From Drosophila pseudoobscura (lineage: Eukaryota; Arthropoda; Insecta; Diptera; Drosophilidae), in the NCBI RefSeq assembly GCF_009870125.1, contig NC_046680.1:15333501-15397500 (forward strand): a stretch of DNA of 64,000 nt, given 5' to 3'. Positions within the stretch are counted from its first letter, which is position 1; each line of letters starts with the position of its first letter. Under the pieces are notes generated by a model. It did no database searches, was not told the DNA's origin, and saw only the letters and a list, made by a program, of their open reading frames with translations. This document shows, in pieces, positions 1 through 11,997 of the stretch. Position numbers and translations under genes: made by a program.

Positions 1-3000
1 CACGCTTCCAGGCCCCTTTCGCCAACGCTTCGAGCCGCACGCACCCTTCGAGCCGCACCCTCACCCTCACCCTGCCACTCGTACTTCCTCTTCCTCTTCC
101 ACTCTCACTCCCCCTCCCCCTGCCCACTGCCACTCACCCTTAACCGTGCCCTTGGGCTGCTCTGCCGCAGTCCTTGTCGTCATTTTCATTTCCTGTGGTC
201 GTATTTATGCTTTTTATTTGAATTGATTTTATTTCGCTGCCTTTTCCGTGTGGCGTGAGCCAGCTTATCCTTGTGCTTGTATCTCTATCTTTGTATCTGT
301 GTATCTGTATATCTGTGTGCGTTGCGCAGTTAATACGTTGATTTCATTTTCATTTTTATGGTCCCCTTGGCCACTTTAATGATGATGTTAATGTTAATGC
401 CATGATTATGATGAGTTTGTTCAAAACTGAACCCAGCTTCACGGCTGTCGCACTGACTACAAATTTAACCCTATGGGTGCAGTACTAAATGCGGTTAGAT
501 GGCAAGTACATATATGTGTGGTTACTTTTGGAAGGAAATTGGTTCGCTTTGTGGAGTTTGAGACCAAGAAATATCAGAACAGAGAGATTTCAATCATAAA
601 TTCATGTTATGTTGTTGTTGTTGTTGTTGAGGGGCAGATTTGAATAGAAGTTGGGACTTTTGCATCGTGTGGTGTATACCAAGGTCTTCAGCTATGTGCT
701 ACATTCGACGGAGGCCGAAATAAGAACGCAATGTTATTTAGTCTTATATTAATATTTGTTTAACAGCTTGTCAAATATTTGGTAGATCTACGTTCTATTC
801 ACGACTCAGAATCTAGAGAGAGAGAGAGAGAGCCATATACAAGAGTAGAAACACACCAAATGTTGCCCGACTATGCTCTCAACATTTTGAAGAGTTTGAT
901 CGCTGTTGCTTTTGTTGGCACATATACATGTTGATAACGTTAGGGATGGCAAATGTCATGTAAAATTATAACAGCTGGGATACTGGTACTGATATTTTCG
1001 TTTATATTTATAATTATGTGATTGTTCTCGTTAGTAGGGAACTCACTGGCTGAGAGAGAGAGAGATTCCAACAGAGATTTGAGCTCATGTGTTGGACAAC
1101 TACAAATTGGCAGATTGGCAGCAGTAAGTCCTGCTCATTCTAGGCCCCAATTAATATAGCCACATCTGCTGTCCAAACTGGCTAACTTATCAGTTAACGG
1201 CGGAAGGCAGCACGTTAATGGCCTGGCATACGCTTGGGATCGACAATTACATGGCACAAAAAAAAAACCGCAAATGGATGTGACCGGAGCAAGGAACCTG
1301 GAACTTGCCACATCATGACGGGCTTACGGCCAGCAGAGCGAGGCTAATTTTGATGGCGTGAGAGAGCAGCAGGGGCAGGGGATGATGGCACCACTTAATG
1401 TCGAAAGGAGCAGGGACAGCAACCGATTGACGGCAGCGATGCCTGCGTGACAGACAACGCAGGACTCACGGATTCACGGACTCGTGATTGAGAGGTTCTG
1501 TGTCCCGCACAGAGATCCCCCCAAAAACTATCAAAGTTAATGGTACTTGAGCGGGAAAAGTTTTTGCCAGTTTTGCATTGTTTTATAATCAACTTGCACA
1601 TAATTTATATGCATAAAAGTTGCTCCTTAAGCAACTGTCTCTCCTAGCTTCCCCTTTTCCGCTGTCTTCTCTCTCTATCTCTCTCAGTCTATTTATCTGA
1701 CAAAAGGGAGCCGCAATGAGTAGAGGTTAACCGAGACACACCCACACATACACGCACAGCCACACACACACATTGAGAGCTAAAACTAATCTCAACAAAT
1801 TATCTTTCTAGCATTCAGAGTTTGTCCGTTGCCCACATTCTGGGTTGGTTGGTTTTTCCCTTTTTATTTTTTGCCAGCGACGGAGAGCAAAGAGAAAGTT
1901 TCGAGTGCGGATGGCGGTGCTGCTGCTGCTGGTGCCTGGACTGTGTGCAGAAAGTTGATGCGATTATGATTTTCAATTTCCAGCAGTCAACGCCGAGAAG
2001 CGAGAATAGACATAAAGTCCTGCAGCTCCAGGGATAGGACAAGACAGGACAGGACAGAACAGGACGGAACAGCACGGGACAGAGCAAACACAACCGCAGG
2101 GCAGAAGGAAGAACTATAGCAAATATGATAGATGGATAATGTTGAGTGAGCGACGGAGAAGGAGACGGAGAAGCAACGTCTGCTTGCGGCGCTCAACAAT
2201 AAATTGAGTTTTGCGAGTCCGAGTCCAAGTCTGAGTCCGAGTCAAGCCGATGCTGAAGCTGAAGCTGCCGAAAGGCGGCAGCTGTTCCACTCCCAAACAG
2301 TAGCGACAAATCCACAGCACAGTTATAGCATTTACCGTTGACCAGCAAACTGCCAGCAGCAGCATTAGGAGTGGAGTGAAACTCGCAAGAGAGCGGGCGT
2401 GAGAGGGAGAAAACAACCGAACTGTGTACGTAATACGTATGCAAGCGAGAGGCTTTGGCGATGCACAGTGGTTCGCGGAATGACAGGATTGAAACAGCTT
2501 AATTTGCACAGTGGATGTCGTCGCTGTTTGATTGTCTCGTACGTAAACTTGTATTGTACTCTACTTTGGTAGCCCGTAAGTTATTTATTATTTATTCCGA
2601 CCTTTCTCTGGAGTAACTACAGTACATATCCTTTCAATTGAGACCAGGAATGAGTTTCTTTATGCCATGCATTGTACTACATATTGTGTTATATTTATTT
2701 GTACAACAAATTTCCGCTTTCTGGCTGTGGTCCTTTCCACTGAGCTTAAAGTCCTTTCAAAACTTTGGTGCAGAAAATTCCCAAATAAAAAACATTTTGT
2801 TCACATATTGGATTTGATTTATACAAAAATTGCACATTTTATGCATGTGTGTGTGTTCCCACACTCCGTGGAGGGGTCTCCAGTCCTGGTCTGGCTTGGC
2901 TCTGGCGCTGGCTCCGTATCCTCGTTTGCCCCGTTTATTTTTCATTCCTGTTCAAATTATATTGTTGACCATCAACAACGTGGCCCTCCCTGACCCCCCC

Positions 3001-6000
3001 CATCCCATCCACCAGTCCCAGAGGCAGGGCCTCGTTTTGGTTGTGTCGTGTGTAGCCATTCGTCGTTGATTTTTTCCCCCCAGTTTATTTGACTGACAGC
3101 AACACCAGCAACATACCAGCAGATCCAGCCCAGTTTCCAGCCTTTGTGGTTCCCCAAGCCCCAAAACCGACCCGAGCCGAGCCGTTGCCAGTTCGGCCAG
3201 AACCGTTCCTCTCACTGCGTGTGCAGCCCCGCGGCGGCATCAACATTAACGCGCTTCGCTGCCGCTCACCCCATAATCCTTTCAATTTTTAAACCATTTT
3301 TTATTTCAACCTTTTTTTTTTGTGTCGGACTGCTCCCTGCCCCTGTCCCTGTGCCCCTCCTACCGTGGGTAGACCTTTTCATGGAGTCGTTCCTCGACCC
3401 TTGGCGCAAATATTTATGAAATAAATACGTTCGCATTCCGTGTGCTCCTTTGATTGACGCCCGTTGACGCTGGCCGACGACCCTGAGGGGGCAGGGCCAG
3501 GGCCAGAGCCATCCTAAATCACCCTGTAGCTCACCCAGTCACCCGGCATCAATCGCCTAACGACAATGACATGTTTATCCAGGCGGCATACCAAGCCGAT
3601 CATTTACACCTTTGGATCCCACCCATTCGCAATTCCATCAATTACAGCATTTAATCAACTCGGTTTCCCCAGCCAGCAGCAGGGGCCACCGTCATCTGGA
3701 CCTGTCGATGCCCCATAGACAGGCAGACACTGGGAGAAATAGTCTACTAATAACTTTCCTTTAAGATAAGAACCAAAAAATTTTACACATGTCATTTTTG
3801 GAAGTATAGAGTGACGGTATACCCCATTAATATTTTTTGTTCGAGCTCATCCATCCATACTTGAGCGACTTTTCTCCAAGTGTAGCAGCAACCACAGCAG
3901 AATCGAACGATGCATCGAATGGCCCTGATGCAGATACAGAGGCAGAGACAGAGGCAGCTGGTCAGGTAATTACGTAAATGAAATCAGAATCGAGGTAAGC
4001 TGCATAATGCAGTCGGCGGAAGAGGGGGCGGCAGGAAAATTGAATGACCAGTTGATCTGGGAGGAGGTGGAGGTGGAGGTGGGGCTGGAGCTGGGACTGT
4101 GGGTTGTGTGTGGCCCGAGGGTGTGGCTTGCCAATTGTTTTCCTGTGAGTCCCTCTGTTGTGCTGGCCACGAGGACATGTGGCCGCCGGCTGTGCGAGTG
4201 TGATGGAAGATGGAACGGATATTTCGGGTTTGATTGTATAATCGGTTCATAGTCATCTGTTGCAAGAGAAGTTTAGCCCCGAGGGGTCATAATTGCAATG
4301 ACAATTCCAGCACAGAGAAGGGAATACGTTCATTTCTCATCTCGCAGTCATTGCTTTGGCATGAAAGCTCCTCAGTAACGTTTCGTCCTGTCCTCTTGAA
4401 AAGAGTTCAAGATGAAAATAAAAAGCGGAAAAGCAGAAAAGCAGAAAAGCGGAAATGCAAAAAACGGAAACAAATTGCAAGCCACTTTCATTCCTGGTAG
4501 GAAGCCGCTGGGTGCAGGGGGGGGAGGGCTGTGTAATGCGATTGAAATGCCGATGGAAGATGGCAAGGGTAAAACTTTTTTTTGTGCAACTGTGCGAATG
4601 CGCAATGTGACGTACAGCAGATGAAACGAAATGAATTTAATTATGAAAAATCGCCTCGCCCTCGATGGAGTACTTAAAAAATCCAATAAATCATTCGACA
4701 TCACAACCAAGAGTGGAATTAATCAAATTTTTGCCAGAAGTTTCCACTCGAATCCACTGAATCGAAAGGCAAATAATGAAGAAATGAACAAAAGATAGAG
4801 CCGATGACAAATCTATCAAGTGTCTGCAATGATAATTTTTTGTGCTGCTTTATTTGCTGAGTCTCTTCTCCCTCCCCACCTGAGTTGGCCTCTCTTCCAA
4901 ACCCAATTTCCGCCAAAGAAATCAATGGCGCGACACGCTGGCGGGGGCGGGGTAGCCTGGCTGCCTGGGGCGGCCTTTCAATCCATAAAAACAAAAAAAT
5001 CGTTTGCCGGCTACAACTGTCGGGCGAATAAAAATCAAATTTAAAACGTTAAGAAACTCGTCCTTCGACCCGGCTCGAGGACTGGGTCCGGATCTGGCTC
5101 TGACCAAAGACAAGAACAAACGACAGGAAGTTACCAGGGAACAGGGAACAAAAGGGACGATGGGGGGTTGCTTTTGGGGGTGCGCTGGCACACAACTAAA
5201 TGTCGCAATTTTACGAGTCAATATAAAGGTGCCTGGGGAGTCATTTACAGGAGCACAGCGGTTTGCCTTTCGTTGGGTTTTTCCTGGTAATAAAATTGTT
5301 GGCAAAGAACACAGAGACGTGGCTCGACAGAGAAGCCAACGCCACCGAAAGGAGAATGAAAAACACGTGTACGGGTTTGGCTACCGGCTGAGGGGGAGGC
5401 ATGGCCTGGATAAAGCCAAATATGATGTCAATTTTTATGCGTTTTGCTGAAATATGTGTTCTACCTATGAGGCATGAGCTGGGCTCTAGCCCGGAATGAT
5501 TTACGAGCCAAGCTTGAGTTTTATGACAAATTTACGAGAGCATTTTGGCATGTCCAATAAAATATTATTAATATTGAACAGTGAAGACACGCTCAGGTGA
5601 ACCAGCACCGATTGAGAGCTAGGGGGCGGGCCTTTCTTTTTGGCTAAAATCAAGCTCTCTTTGTACTCACTCTGATACTCTCACTGATATATCACCCTCT
5701 TCTTACCCACAGCCCTTACTCACCATCGCATAGGAAGACGCTCCCGCGCGCTCTCATTTTCTCGTCAATTTCGATCATCTCTGAGCAAGTCTCTCTCTCT
5801 CTCTCTCTCTCGCTTAGACGAGTACAGCAACGGGATACACAGACGACAAGCGCAACCGTTGACCGAGGAGTTGGACGTAAAAGAAGAAGATAACTGCAAG
5901 GGCAATAGAGATAATAGCTTTCGGCTGATTAAGAGATACTGAACTTGAAAGCCATTTCAAAAATAGATTAACATAAATATGTAGGTACATTTATTAACTT

Positions 6001-6120
6001 ATCACAAGGCTTACGCACAGAGTGCTGAGGAATCAGAAAAGCTTCATTACTAGATTAACACCATCAACAATATGGCAAGATCGTTCGTAAAGTACACTCT
6101 TATATGGATGTATATCTATC
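1..6120. other. Gene-free left flank
   Basis: I see no coding region here that I recognise. Open frames are short, overlap on both strands and show no splice-consistent extension. The stretch holds low-complexity DNA: GTT repeats near 612-630, GA runs near 820 and 1055, GGACA-like repeats near 2036-2090 and a pure TC tract at 5790-5811. It may be an intron or distal regulatory DNA of a gene beyond the left edge. Confidence 0.5.
5790..5811. repeat. (TC)n microsatellite
   Basis: An uninterrupted CT dinucleotide run read directly from the sequence. It lies in a pyrimidine-rich stretch about 600 bp from the first Bomanin gene. Such tracts are GAGA-factor binding material in flies, but nothing here shows that it is used. 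Confidence 0.8.
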
Positions 6121-6404
6121 CTAACCCCTGTAGGTGGTTTTGCTCCTCAGTTTTAATGATAACTGTGCCGTGTTTTTGGTGGCACGGAACGTACAGCCAT
6201 TGCAGTTGCCGTGGACAATGATATCGCCATTCCTGACGGTAATTTTGGGTATTTTCAAAATACTGCCTGCAGTGGATCAAACGATTATCAGAGGACTCTT
6301 CAAATAAAAGCCAGTCACTAGCACTACTTACGTGCATCGCCCCCACTGACCAGGAGGGAGAGGAGCGCCAGCAGCGAGACGACCAACAACGGCATAAACT
6401 TCAT
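6121..6404 (-). CDS. Bomanin-family immune peptide with C-terminal tail
   Basis: Two exons, 6404-6332 and 6266-6121, joined in phase 1, give 72 residues. Exon 1 encodes a secretion signal (MKFMPLLVVSLLALLSLL, then SGGDA). Exon 2 carries the Bomanin core, IIVHGNCNGC, with the family's CxxC pair, followed by a basic tail of about 22 residues ending TTYRG. Bomanins are secreted Toll-pathway effectors made in fat body; tailed forms extend beyond the core. The start is the ATG opening the signal peptide. A TATA box and an NF-kB-type site lie upstream. The core departs from the usual VVINGDCKxCN (HGN for NGD), so this is a divergent member; I cannot name a one-to-one melanogaster orthologue. Confidence 0.8.
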
Positions 6405-6457
6405 TGCAACGAGAAATAAGATGACAGACTGACGGAGACTTGCCCCTGACTGAACTT

Positions 6458-6545
6458 TTTATATAGCTCAATCATATTTGCATGGCTGAGTAACGCAAGA
6501 ACAGAAAAAAAAACCTAGAATTTATTGAAATCTGTGGATTTTCCC
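6458..6545 (-). promoter_or_regulatory. TATA box and NF-kB-type site of the first Bomanin
   Basis: On the minus strand TATATAAA lies at 6465-6458, about 55 bp before the ATG. GGGAAAATCC, a good match to insect kB consensus, lies at 6545-6536, some 80 bp further up. The pairing fits Toll-inducible control by Dif/Dorsal. The sites are seen; their use is inferred. Confidence 0.6.
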
Positions 6546-6559
6546 AACCGAGACAGTAA

Positions 6560-7090
6560 AAAAAATAAATCCCCCATGTGACTTGATAACCTATCCAGTA
6601 ATGGGGCTGTTATGAAGCTTTTAAGCTGTTCTTTAAAACTTTCGGAAAGTACTATACTTGGGAATGTGATGAAATTAATAGACTTTGGTATTTGCTTTTA
6701 AAGAATACCGAAAAAAAACCGAGCTAAATGACGCTGAGGTTTCAATTCTCAAGAGTTCGACTGTGGAATCAGCTCCGAAATGATAAGAAAGAAACCACAC
6801 CCACAAACACATGAGTTCCCTATGAGTATACATATGTATATTTTGTAGCACTAATTGCATAGAAAAGCCCTGAAGTTTTCACTAAGTTTTAAATATTTAA
6901 GGAAATATTAAAATTTAAGTGTTTTCACTTAATTGCTTAAAATATATTTAATATACATACATATAAGATGATTATTTTCAAAAAGTTTTTTATGTTTTGA
7001 TGAAATGTGGAAAGTATCAAAAGGACTTTTTAATACATTTATAAAAGAGTATTCTATTTAATTTCAGTATGTTTGCATTTCAAACCTGAA
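6560..7090. other. AT-rich spacer, nothing recognised
   Basis: AT-rich DNA with short poly-A and poly-T runs between the first Bomanin promoter and the DINE-1-like element. No open frame with splice support is seen. Confidence 0.5.
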
Positions 7091-7091
7091 T

Positions 7092-8226
7092 ATTAAATCT
7101 AACGAGGGGGAACGTTGTGAGTTGCTGCGGACACCGCAACTCTACAGTTATACCCGATACTAAGTCAGTATGGCTCTCCTCCGGCAAATGGCGCTAATAT
7201 TAAACGACACGACAAAGAGTGTGTGCGAGAGAGACAGAAAATCAGTCTGAGCGTGACGTCGGGCGCTGCGTAGCCACTGCAAATTGATTTGTTCCTTTGG
7301 CTATAAAAATGACCTGATCTGATCCAAATTCAGCAACCGGATAGATATGGTCATTCTCTATGATTCTGCGTTTTTAGTTTTCTCGAATGTGCAATATTGT
7401 GGATGCAACAGATTTTCGTCCTTTGTGTGGGCGGAAGGGGGTGGGGCGAAATTTTGAGATAAAGGTTTTATAGTGAGATCTAACAGAAGTGCGGATACCA
7501 AATTTGGTTACTCTAGCTTTAATAGTCTCTGAGATTTGTGAATATCCCCAGATTTGCATCCTTTGCGGGGGCGGAAGGGGGTGTGGCGAAATTTTGAAAC
7601 AAACTCGTCTCGGTCCGATATATTAGGAGTGTGAATACCAAATTTGGTTGCTCTAGCTTTTATTGTCTCTGAGATCTAGGCGCTAATGTTTTACTCTAAG
7701 CAAAGCCGCCTATGCTACCTGTGTGTTAGAGAGAGACAGGGCGGGAAAAAATGAAATTGTTTTCTTGATGCTGGCTATAATAATAATACGATCCAATTCA
7801 GATTCTGCAATCTAAAAGATATGGTCATTCTCTACGTTTCTGCGTTTTTGGTTTTATCGTATCTTTAAAAATGTGGATGCCACAGATTTTCGTCTTTTGT
7901 GTGGGCGGAAGTGGGCGGGGCAAAGTTTTGAAATATTTTTGTAGCAGTGACATATCACAGAAGTCTGGATCCAAAACATTGTTGCTCTAGCTCTTATAGT
8001 CTTTGAGCATTAGGCGCTGAAGGGGACGGACAGACGGACAGACGGACGGACGGACGGACGGACAGACGGACAGACAGACATAGCTCAATCGACTCGGCTA
8101 TTGATGCTGATCAAGAATATATATACTTTATGGGGTCGGAAACGATTCCTTCTGGACGTTACACACATCCATTTTCACCACAAATCTAATATACCCCAAT
8201 ACTCATTTTGAGTATCGGGTATAAAA
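7092..8226 (-). mobile_element. DINE-1/mini-me-like non-autonomous element, copy 1
   Basis: About 1.1 kb with the parts described for Drosophila mini-me/DINE-1 (Helitron-related) elements: a GACG/GACA tetranucleotide array near 8025-8080, a TATATATA block near 8118, and 13-bp subterminal inverted repeats, TATACCCGATACT at 7149-7161 and its complement at 8211-8223. A hairpin (TGCGG/CCGCA) lies at the left end. Internal tandem blocks near 7380-7560 and 7850-7930 repeat a 'TTTTCGTC...GGGCGGAAG' unit. No coding capacity is seen. Strand is assigned so that the hairpin end is the 3' end, which is a convention I inferred. Copy 2 lies at 12515-12975 in the opposite orientation. Confidence 0.75.
8025..8080. 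repeat. GACG/GACA tetranucleotide array
   Basis: Tandem GGAC/AGAC units inside the DINE-1-like element. In mini-me elements such (GTCY)n blocks are known seeds of microsatellites. Confidence 0.8.
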
Positions 8227-8661
8227 ATGGGTAACTTCCTTGTACTATGCCATTTTTCTCTCAGTGTAGAATATAAATAATATCTCAGAAATTATAGACA
8301 ACCACTGGATCCGTTCCTTCCCCCAATTTTAGATACCCTGCCGTTCATAGCATTACCATTTTCATCCCATGTGCCATCGCAGGAGATTGAAGAGAGTGAT
8401 TTCTCCGATTGAAGCGTAATATATACGATATAGTACTAATCGAAAGCTGAGTCCTAACGAGGGCACTCATTTGGAGCTCATGTGGAGCTTATCTTTTCCA
8501 TCTATCAAATAATTTCGATCCAATTTGTCAAATCCAATCTAATTTTTAATATCGTTTCATTGGTGTTCTATATTTTCCTCTTACGGAATGCTCCTTTATT
8601 AATGTCACACGGTTACGAGTACATTAGATGGGGCCTTGGGCCGTTCATTTATAGGCCAAAC

Positions 8662-8998
8662 TCAAAACTCGTTGCGGACATCGAAGTCCTTATAGTCCCA
8701 GCCACTGGGAGTACCTTCTGCTGTGGATCCAACAGCACCTGGATTGGCATCAGGAGAGCTGATGTAGGCGGTGCCCTGTCCTGGCTTGCCCGATTCGTAG
8801 GCCTGGCCTCCGACTACCACAGTCTCGGCGACGGGGGGACTGCAATCCTTGCAGCTTCCGTTGATGACCACGGTTCCAGCTGGGATTAGAGACAGAGGGA
8901 TGTCAGGGGGCTAGGAAGGGACCACCGCTCGTCGGCTTACCTGAGGCCAGGCAGACCAGAACAGCGCCAATAGCAAAGGCGAGGCTTAGATGCATCAT
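8662..8998 (-). CDS. Tailed Bomanin
   Basis: Exons 8998-8941 and 8879-8662 join in phase 1 to give 91 residues. Exon 1 is a signal peptide starting MMHLSLAFAIGAVLV; the second ATG at 8995 would serve equally well. Exon 2 opens with the Bomanin core AGTVVINGSCKDC and continues into a tail of about 60 residues rich in Gly, Ser and Pro, ending in an acidic DYKDFDVRNEF. This is the architecture of the melanogaster tailed class (BomT), one core followed by a long unrelated tail. It is a secreted Toll effector by family. The next gene up is the bicipital Bomanin in the same orientation 210 bp away. No strong TATA box is seen; a TTTAAAA lies near 9050. Upstream, GGGCATTTTCC near 9083-9095 is only a weak kB-like match. 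Confidence 0.85.
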
Positions 8999-9206
8999 TC
9001 TCGATCTGTGTGCAGGCGAAATGTAGTCGGAACACGGCATAGCAGATCGCTTTTAAACATTCTCAGCAGCTTCGAGTCCATACCTGGAAAATGCCCCCAA
9101 GCCAGTTCAATTTACAGGTAATTCTTTGAAATAGGTTTTCCACGAAGCTCACAGCTATCGAGCTTTGATTAATTTATTTAGATCAACTTTTAGGCCGGGC
9201 ACCGTC

Positions 9207-9697
9207 TCAACCGCGAATGTTGCAACCGACGCAGTCGTCGTTGCGCACAACGGTTCCCGGATAGCCCCGAGAATCAATGGTAGTCACTCGGCCGCTTCCG
9301 CCTCCGGCTCCACCCAGATTGATGTACTGGCCACGAGGCTCCCACTGGCGTCTGTGGCGTCTTCCTATGTGCTGGGATCCGCCAGCCGACTGGTGCAATG
9401 TCCAGTCACCAGCCGAATCGTCGTCATCTTCATCTGATGCTTGGTGGCGGCGCCCCGGAGCGGTCTTTGGCTTGGGCTTGGCCGTTGTCTGGCGTCCTTG
9501 TCCTCGGGGTGGTGTCTTATGGGTGGTGCTTGTCGTACGGCCATCGTTACAGTCTTTGCACTCGCCATTGATGGTCACTTTGCCAGCTGCAGAGTGAAAG
9601 ATATTAGATGCGTCTAGTGGCCAGCGAACGGAAACTGACCTTGGACAAAGGCCAACGTGGCCAAGAGCAAAACGGCCAAGAGCGTTAAATACTTCAT
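9207..9697 (-). CDS. Bicipital Bomanin (two Bomanin cores)
   Basis: Exons 9697-9640 and 9586-9207 (phase 1) give 145 residues. After a signal peptide (MKYLTLLAVLLLATLAF) comes a first core at residues 20-33, GKVTINGECKDCN. A long linker follows: basic and Thr/Pro-rich at 36-68, acidic DEDDDD at 71-76, Gly-rich at 111-118. A second core, GTVVRNDDCVGCNIRG, occupies 130-145. Two cores joined by a linker define the bicipital class, of which melanogaster BomBc1 (IM23) is the type. The second core has lost the NGD triplet but keeps CxxC. An RHRR motif at 96-99 would suit furin-type cleavage and could free the second head. A TATAAAAG box lies at 9756-9749. Orthology to BomBc1 is likely but not proven. 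Confidence 0.88.
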
Positions 9698-9699
9698 AA

Positions 9700-10200
9700 T
9701 GCGCGTGTGCAGTTGGCTAGAGCACTGTCCGCCCTGCCAGACACGTTTCTTTTATACCCGTCCCGATCGACAGAGCGATCCGTAATCTTTCTATAATAAA
9801 TGCATCCAATAAACGTATGTATATAAGACGAAGTAAATGCTTGCGAATGTAAATATATTTACTAGAACTGGAAAACGTACATATGTAGATATTTTATAGA
9901 CAAAGCTGAACTGTTAATGACTTTTGCTCATAGAGATTACGAAATCGCAATCCCAAATCAAGTAGGTATGTGTTTGAAATCCCAATACTTACCCTAAAGC
10001 CAAGTCCATCAATCCAACAGCAGCAGAGATTCTGTAAGATGGGTATGGGGGCTCTTTTTGATAAGAAATCGCACTAGATTCCCCATTGGGGCTTCGATGA
10101 AGACTTCGCTTGCAATATTTATATTCGTCCCTATAGGCTGTGCGCTGGAAAATCCAGAATCAAATACGCAACAAAATAATAATATTATCGGCCTGAGCGA
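9700..10200. other. Spacer between divergent Bomanin genes
   Basis: Intergenic DNA between the minus-strand bicipital gene and the plus-strand BomS2-like gene. It holds the TATAAAAG of the former (9756-9749). A 54-codon frame from 10097 looks faintly like a secreted peptide but overlaps the BomS2 promoter, and I do not call it. Confidence 0.5.
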
Positions 10201-10206
10201 CGATCG

Positions 10207-10300
10207 GTGTTTTCCCAAGACCGCCTGGGTCTGGGGTTATCTGAAAGCCCACTGCACCTGAACCGAGTCGAGTCGGTCCGACGCTAAGCTGACTATATAA
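10207..10300 (+). promoter_or_regulatory. NF-kB-type site and TATA box of BomS2
   Basis: GTGTTTTCCC at 10207-10216 reads GGGAAAACAC on the other strand, close to the Dif/Dorsal consensus. TATATAA lies at 10294-10300, about 105 bp before the ATG. The spacing suits a strongly inducible core promoter. Sites are seen, function is inferred. Confidence 0.6.
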
Positions 10301-10405
10301 GATCGCTGCCGACTGGCCCAGAGCATCAGTTGAGGCACTCGCCCAGAACCAGAACAAGTCCAGATCAGATCCAGGAACAGAAACCAAACCAAAACCAGCA
10401 TCAAC

Positions 10406-10598
10406 ATGAAGTTCTTCTCAGTTGTCACCGTCTTTGTGCTCGGTCTGCTCGCCCTGGCCAATGGTGAGTTAAGCGCCTGATAAGCCTTCAATATCTACTA
10501 TAATTTACGATATTCCAGCTGTTCCCCTGTCGCCCGATCCCGGCAATGTGGTCATCAACGGCGACTGCAAGTACTGCAATGTCCATGGAGGAAAGTAG
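10406..10598 (+). CDS. BomS2: Short Bomanin, BomS2 (IM2)
   Basis: Exons 10406-10463 and 10519-10598 (phase 1) give 45 residues: a signal peptide ([19 protein letters not shown]), a short pro-segment AVPLSPDP, and the mature core GNVVINGDCKYCNVHGGK. The core matches the melanogaster haemolymph peptide IM2 as I remember it. The family is known to have the pro-segment trimmed by dipeptidyl peptidase, the two core cysteines joined, and the C-terminus processed to an amide. It is a Toll-induced effector secreted from fat body. The intron falls in the last signal-peptide codon as in every Bomanin here. A kB-type site and TATA box precede it. Confidence 0.93.
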
Positions 10599-10639
10599 GG
10601 GCCTGCCACCCTTGCCCGAATATCGACCGAAGGCCATAC

Positions 10640-11890
10640 ATAGATAAAAAAAAAAATAAACATACCTCAAACTTAATACACCATATTTATGCTACCACTT
10701 TCTCTAAAAAACAAATATAAAACCTTAAATGAATCAATACACATTTGTCGTTCCAAGTTATTTCCTCACTCTGCATTCCGCATCCATATCCCAGGGAGAC
10801 ACTTAAATACCCTTGCAGAGGGTATTATGATGTTGTCCACGAAGGAGTATCTCCACCTCCATTAGTTGTATAAAGACATTCTTGATTAATATCTAGGACT
10901 AATGGGTCACTACTACACTAGTTTAATGGGGCTTAAACAGGCGGTATACGACTAAAGAACATCTAAAGTACGATTGCTTTACTCGTATAGTGTTTATTGG
11001 TTTGAATCTGTTGCATTTCAGATTTTTCTGTAACAAGATGAACAAAATACCCCTCTTTATCGGAAAAACTCTCTGTTATAAATAATTTGATTTGCATAAC
11101 ATCTAGCAAGACTTGACCCAAAAAAAAGATACGATTGTCTGTAATTGTAAACAGAGAACCAATTTTCCCGTCTACATATATGCACAACCAGTCCTGACAT
11201 TGGGACACTATAGTGGTCCTGGTACTCATTTTCAATACATAAATAAATGTACATAGGTATGTATCTAACTAGTGCAATATCTTCCTCTTCCGTCCATCCT
11301 CTTGCCACCTTAAACCATATTCCATTCCATTTCCATGCCACACTGTCTGTTGCACTTCTCTCTCTCTCTCTCTCTCTATGTATATTCGGCGAAACTATTT
11401 AAATTATACTCTCAGGTTTGAATATTGCTTGTTTTGCCCCCTAGAACATTTCAGGTTATTGATTTAGTCGCATTTTCAATATACCTTTGGAATTTGTAAA
11501 ACAAATTCCTGCATTCCGTTTATTCGCTATTTATTTCCATGCCACACCGTCCGTTACAGCTCTCTCTCTGTCTCTTTATTTTTAGCCCTTAACACAGAGA
11601 AATTCTAAAAATTACACTTTTAAACATGCATATTGCTTGTTTAGATTTACACTCAATTTAAGCGTTTATTAATTCATCAGAATTGAACCTGCTAAAGTTG
11701 GTATTTAGATTGTAGAACAAGTCGTTTTACTGGGAAAACAAATCAGGTTTGCGATCTCGGTTCAGCTCAGCACGTGAATCGAATCTAGCCTCTGGCCGTA
11801 CGAGTACTTGTTTACGCTCAATTTCATTGAGACGTTGCACTGCACTTGGGGAATTTGTCTGGGTTGTCCGCATCGGGGTGATGTGGTTCT
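10640..11890. other. Spacer with a decayed repeat end
   Basis: No gene seen. At 10806-10826 the palindrome AATACCC...GGGTATT opens a stretch that resembles the end of mini-me-like elements: ATAAAGACATTCTTGATTA near 10870 parallels the ATAAAGTATATATATTCTTG block of copy 1. TC runs occur at 11359-11378. The rest is unremarkable AT-rich DNA. Confidence 0.5.
10800..10900. repeat. Decayed mini-me-like fragment
   Basis: Begins with a 7-bp stem palindrome (AATACCC/GGGTATT, 10806-10826) and retains a degenerate ATAAAG...TTCTTGAT block. A similar stem occurs at 16106-16128. Old and truncated; boundaries are approximate. Confidence 0.4.
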
Positions 11891-11891
11891 C

Positions 11892-11997
11892 GGAAATTCC
11901 CAGTGGATGCGCTGCCTTTTCCCAAGCCAGCCACTGATAAGCCTCTGATTGCGTCCAGGCTCCAGCCCCAGCTCTGGGGGCTCTGGGGGTATAAAAG
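11892..11997 (+). promoter_or_regulatory. Consensus NF-kB site and TATA box of a short Bomanin
   Basis: GGAAATTCCC at 11892-11901 is a textbook kB site (GGGAATTTCC on the other strand). TATAAAAG at 11990-11997 lies about 70 bp before the ATG at 12065. This is the clearest Toll-type promoter in the window. Confidence 0.7.

Noticed and set aside
4922-5450. Overlapping frames of 127 and 148 codons on opposite strands
   Set aside because: No domain, no splice partner, no codon pattern; they start and end in low-complexity DNA.
10097-10261. 54-codon frame with a signal-peptide-like start upstream of BomS2
   Set aside because: It runs through the BomS2 kB site (10207-10216), has no splice structure like the Bomanins, lacks their core motif and resembles no peptide family I know.
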